Assembly (NCBI GenBank): GCA_035532475.1
Contig: DATKQY010000047.1
Location: 1-6,428 of the forward strand
Length of the DNA stretch: 6,428 nucleotides
Direction: 5' to 3'
Source of the DNA: DATKQY01 sp035532475
GTDB lineage: Bacteria > Actinomycetota > Acidimicrobiia > Acidimicrobiales > Bog-793
In this document: positions 5,827-6,428 of the stretch, one piece after another
Position numbering within the stretch: the stretch's first letter is position 1
Layout of the letters: each line of letters begins with the position of its first letter
Notes under the pieces: model-generated
What the model saw: the letters and a program-made list of their open reading frames with translations, nothing else
The model's database searches: none
Told to the model about the DNA's origin: nothing
Position numbers and translations under genes: made by a program

Positions 5827-6248
5827 GGCTGCTTGCCGGGAGACTCGAGCCGCCGGACAGCGTCGGCCGTGTCGTCGTCGGGATCGGATGCGAGGAACGC
5901 GTCCAGGATCTCGGCGCCGACGACCGGCGAGAGCAGGCGGAGCCCGAGCGCGAGGACGTTGGCGTCGTTCCAGCGGCGCGCGCCCGCAGCCGTCGCCGCG
6001 TCGGTGCACAGCGCGGCCCGGACGCCCGGCACCTTGTTGGCGGCGATCGCCACCCCGGTGCCCGTGTAGCAGCACGCGACGCCCCGGTCGGCGCCGCAGC
6101 CGGCGACGGCCCGAGCAACGAGCTGGCCCACCTCGGGCCACTCGGCACCGATGCCGACCCTCCTCACCTCGTGACCGAGCGCCACGAGATGCGCGACGAG
6201 CGAGTCGACGACCGCCGTCTCCTCGTCACTGCCGAGCGCGATCCGCAT
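5823..6248 (-). CDS. rpiB: RpiB/LacA/LacB-family sugar-phosphate isomerase
   Basis: The 141-aa product is of RpiB size. Ribose-5-phosphate isomerase B converts ribose 5-phosphate to ribulose 5-phosphate in the pentose phosphate pathway. Visible family features are MRIALGSDE at the start, the phosphate-binding CYTGTGVAIAANKVPG (60-75, with C60 at the catalytic cysteine position), RAALC and RRWNDANVLALGLR (91-104). Several classical active-site positions differ. SDHAG is SDEET (His to Glu at 9), the His of HDTY is Thr82, and the His before ND is Trp93. It therefore belongs to a variant branch and may act on another sugar phosphate. A GTG directly before the ATG (6251) is an alternative start. 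No Shine-Dalgarno is present; TAGCCT (6261-6256) ends 7 nt before the ATG, so initiation may be leaderless. It is the first gene of a coupled pair with rnhB. Confidence 0.88.
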   Translation of the reverse strand: MRIALGSDEETAVVDSLVAHLVALGHEVRRVGIGAEWPEVGQLVARAVAGCGADRGVACCYTGTGVAIAANKVPGVRAALCTDAATAAGARRWNDANVLALGLRLLSPVVGAEILDAFLASDPDDDTADAVRRLESPGKQP

Positions 6249-6255
6249 CACGGCA

Positions 6256-6288
6256 AGGCTAATTACCGGCGGCGGCTGCGTGTGGCAC
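6256..6288 (-). promoter_or_regulatory. candidate promoter of rpiB-rnhB
   Basis: Two overlapping -10 candidates occur on the minus strand: TAATTA (6265-6260), which has GTGCCA (6288-6283, 4 of 6 matches to TTGACA) at a 17-bp spacing, and TAGCCT (6261-6256), which is 7 nt from the ATG, the same geometry as the transporter promoter. This AT-rich spot is unusual for the window and there is no Shine-Dalgarno. Which hexamer is used cannot be told from sequence. Confidence 0.35.
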
Positions 6289-6306
6289 CGTTACCTGAAC
6301 CGTTAC
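6287..6306. repeat. 8-bp tandem direct repeat upstream of rpiB
   Basis: ACCGTTAC occurs exactly at 6287-6294 and 6299-6306, giving a 12-bp period. On the minus strand it reads GTAACGGT, just upstream of or overlapping the -35 region of rpiB. Two sites about one helical turn apart are typical of an operator for a regulator binding side by side, but chance is possible for 8 bp. Confidence 0.4.
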
Positions 6307-6310
6307 TAAA

Positions 6311-6355
6311 CGTCACCGCGGTCAGGCAGCCTCGTCCTGCGACGAGGCGGTGACG
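6311..6355 (-). terminator. nested hairpin at the end of the upstream gene
   Basis: GCCTCGTC (6348-6341) pairs exactly with GACGAGGC (6336-6329) around the 4-nt loop GCAG. Outside it, CGTCACC (6355-6349) pairs with GGTGACG (6317-6311) around an 11-nt one-sided bulge. On the minus strand the outer stem is followed by TTTAGT, a short T-rich tail. The structure includes the stop codon of the partial upstream frame and precedes the rpiB promoter region, so termination of the upstream gene is the simplest role. The short T tract leaves this uncertain. Confidence 0.45.
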
Positions 6356-6428
6356 GTCTTGCCCGCTCGAGCGGTGCCGTCTTCGCGCTTCACCGGAGGC
6401 TTCGACCGAGATCGGAGATGCCCTCCTC
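6322..6428 (-). CDS. C-terminal end of an unidentified protein (partial)
   Basis: From the right edge one minus frame is open for 34 codons and stops at TGA (6324-6322). Its tail (ending KTVTASSQDEAA) is polar and charged, rich in Lys, Arg, Ser and Ala, as in disordered C-termini of actinobacterial proteins. The other two minus frames either stop earlier or read less naturally. The stop falls inside a strong hairpin, as expected for a gene end. I do not recognise the protein. The fragment is short, so the region could be noncoding. Confidence 0.4.
   Translation of the reverse strand, partial: GGHLRSRSKPPVKREDGTARAGKTVTASSQDEAA

Noticed and set aside
4546..6069. Plus-strand open frame of 507 codons
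   Set aside because: It is antisense to the transporter, RNase HII and RpiB genes, all of which have clear family motifs on the minus strand.

Overview
The window is very GC-rich (by eye about 70%), with strong C/G third-position bias, an encoded tRNA lacking CCA, and several genes that appear to be read without a leader. This suggests a high-GC actinobacterium. The acidimicrobial side of the phylum is my guess from the protein flavour (for example the RNase HII and RpiB variants), but I cannot prove the lineage from sequence alone. Every protein except the lipoprotein and the right-edge fragment belongs to a recognisable housekeeping or metabolic family. I see no phage, insertion sequence, CRISPR array, toxin or defence module.

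Layout, left to right. A minus-strand tRNA-Val (UAC) sits near the left edge with small hairpins and a direct repeat in its trailer. A 301-bp intergenic stretch follows, holding a perfect 10-bp inverted repeat. Next is a plus-strand adenine deaminase gene (ade). It converges on a minus-strand block that fills the rest of the window. Read in its own direction from the right edge, that block contains: the C-terminal tail of an unidentified gene; a nested hairpin at its stop; an RpiB/LacAB-family sugar-phosphate isomerase; ribonuclease HII (ATGA overlap with the isomerase); a DMT/EamA-like membrane transporter behind its own probable promoter; a Glu/Leu/Phe/Val-type dehydrogenase, most likely glutamate dehydrogenase; and a secreted DUF4232 lipoprotein 16 bp further on.

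How the genes fit together. rpiB and rnhB look translationally coupled. The transporter, dehydrogenase and lipoprotein look like a second transcription unit. The best observation is at the transporter/dehydrogenase junction. The conserved N-terminus of the dehydrogenase extends 46 codons beyond its first in-frame GTG, and no ATG, GTG or TTG lies in that extension. A CTG, however, overlaps the transporter's TGA as CTGA and has a GGGGAG ribosome-binding site 9 nt upstream. This mirrors the ATGA overlap of rpiB/rnhB and suggests a CTG-initiated, coupled gene that standard gene callers would shorten.

I found no convincing undescribed system. The items worth checking are the CTG start, the leaderless-type promoters, the repeats upstream of rpiB, the hairpins, and the altered active-site residues of the RpiB homologue.
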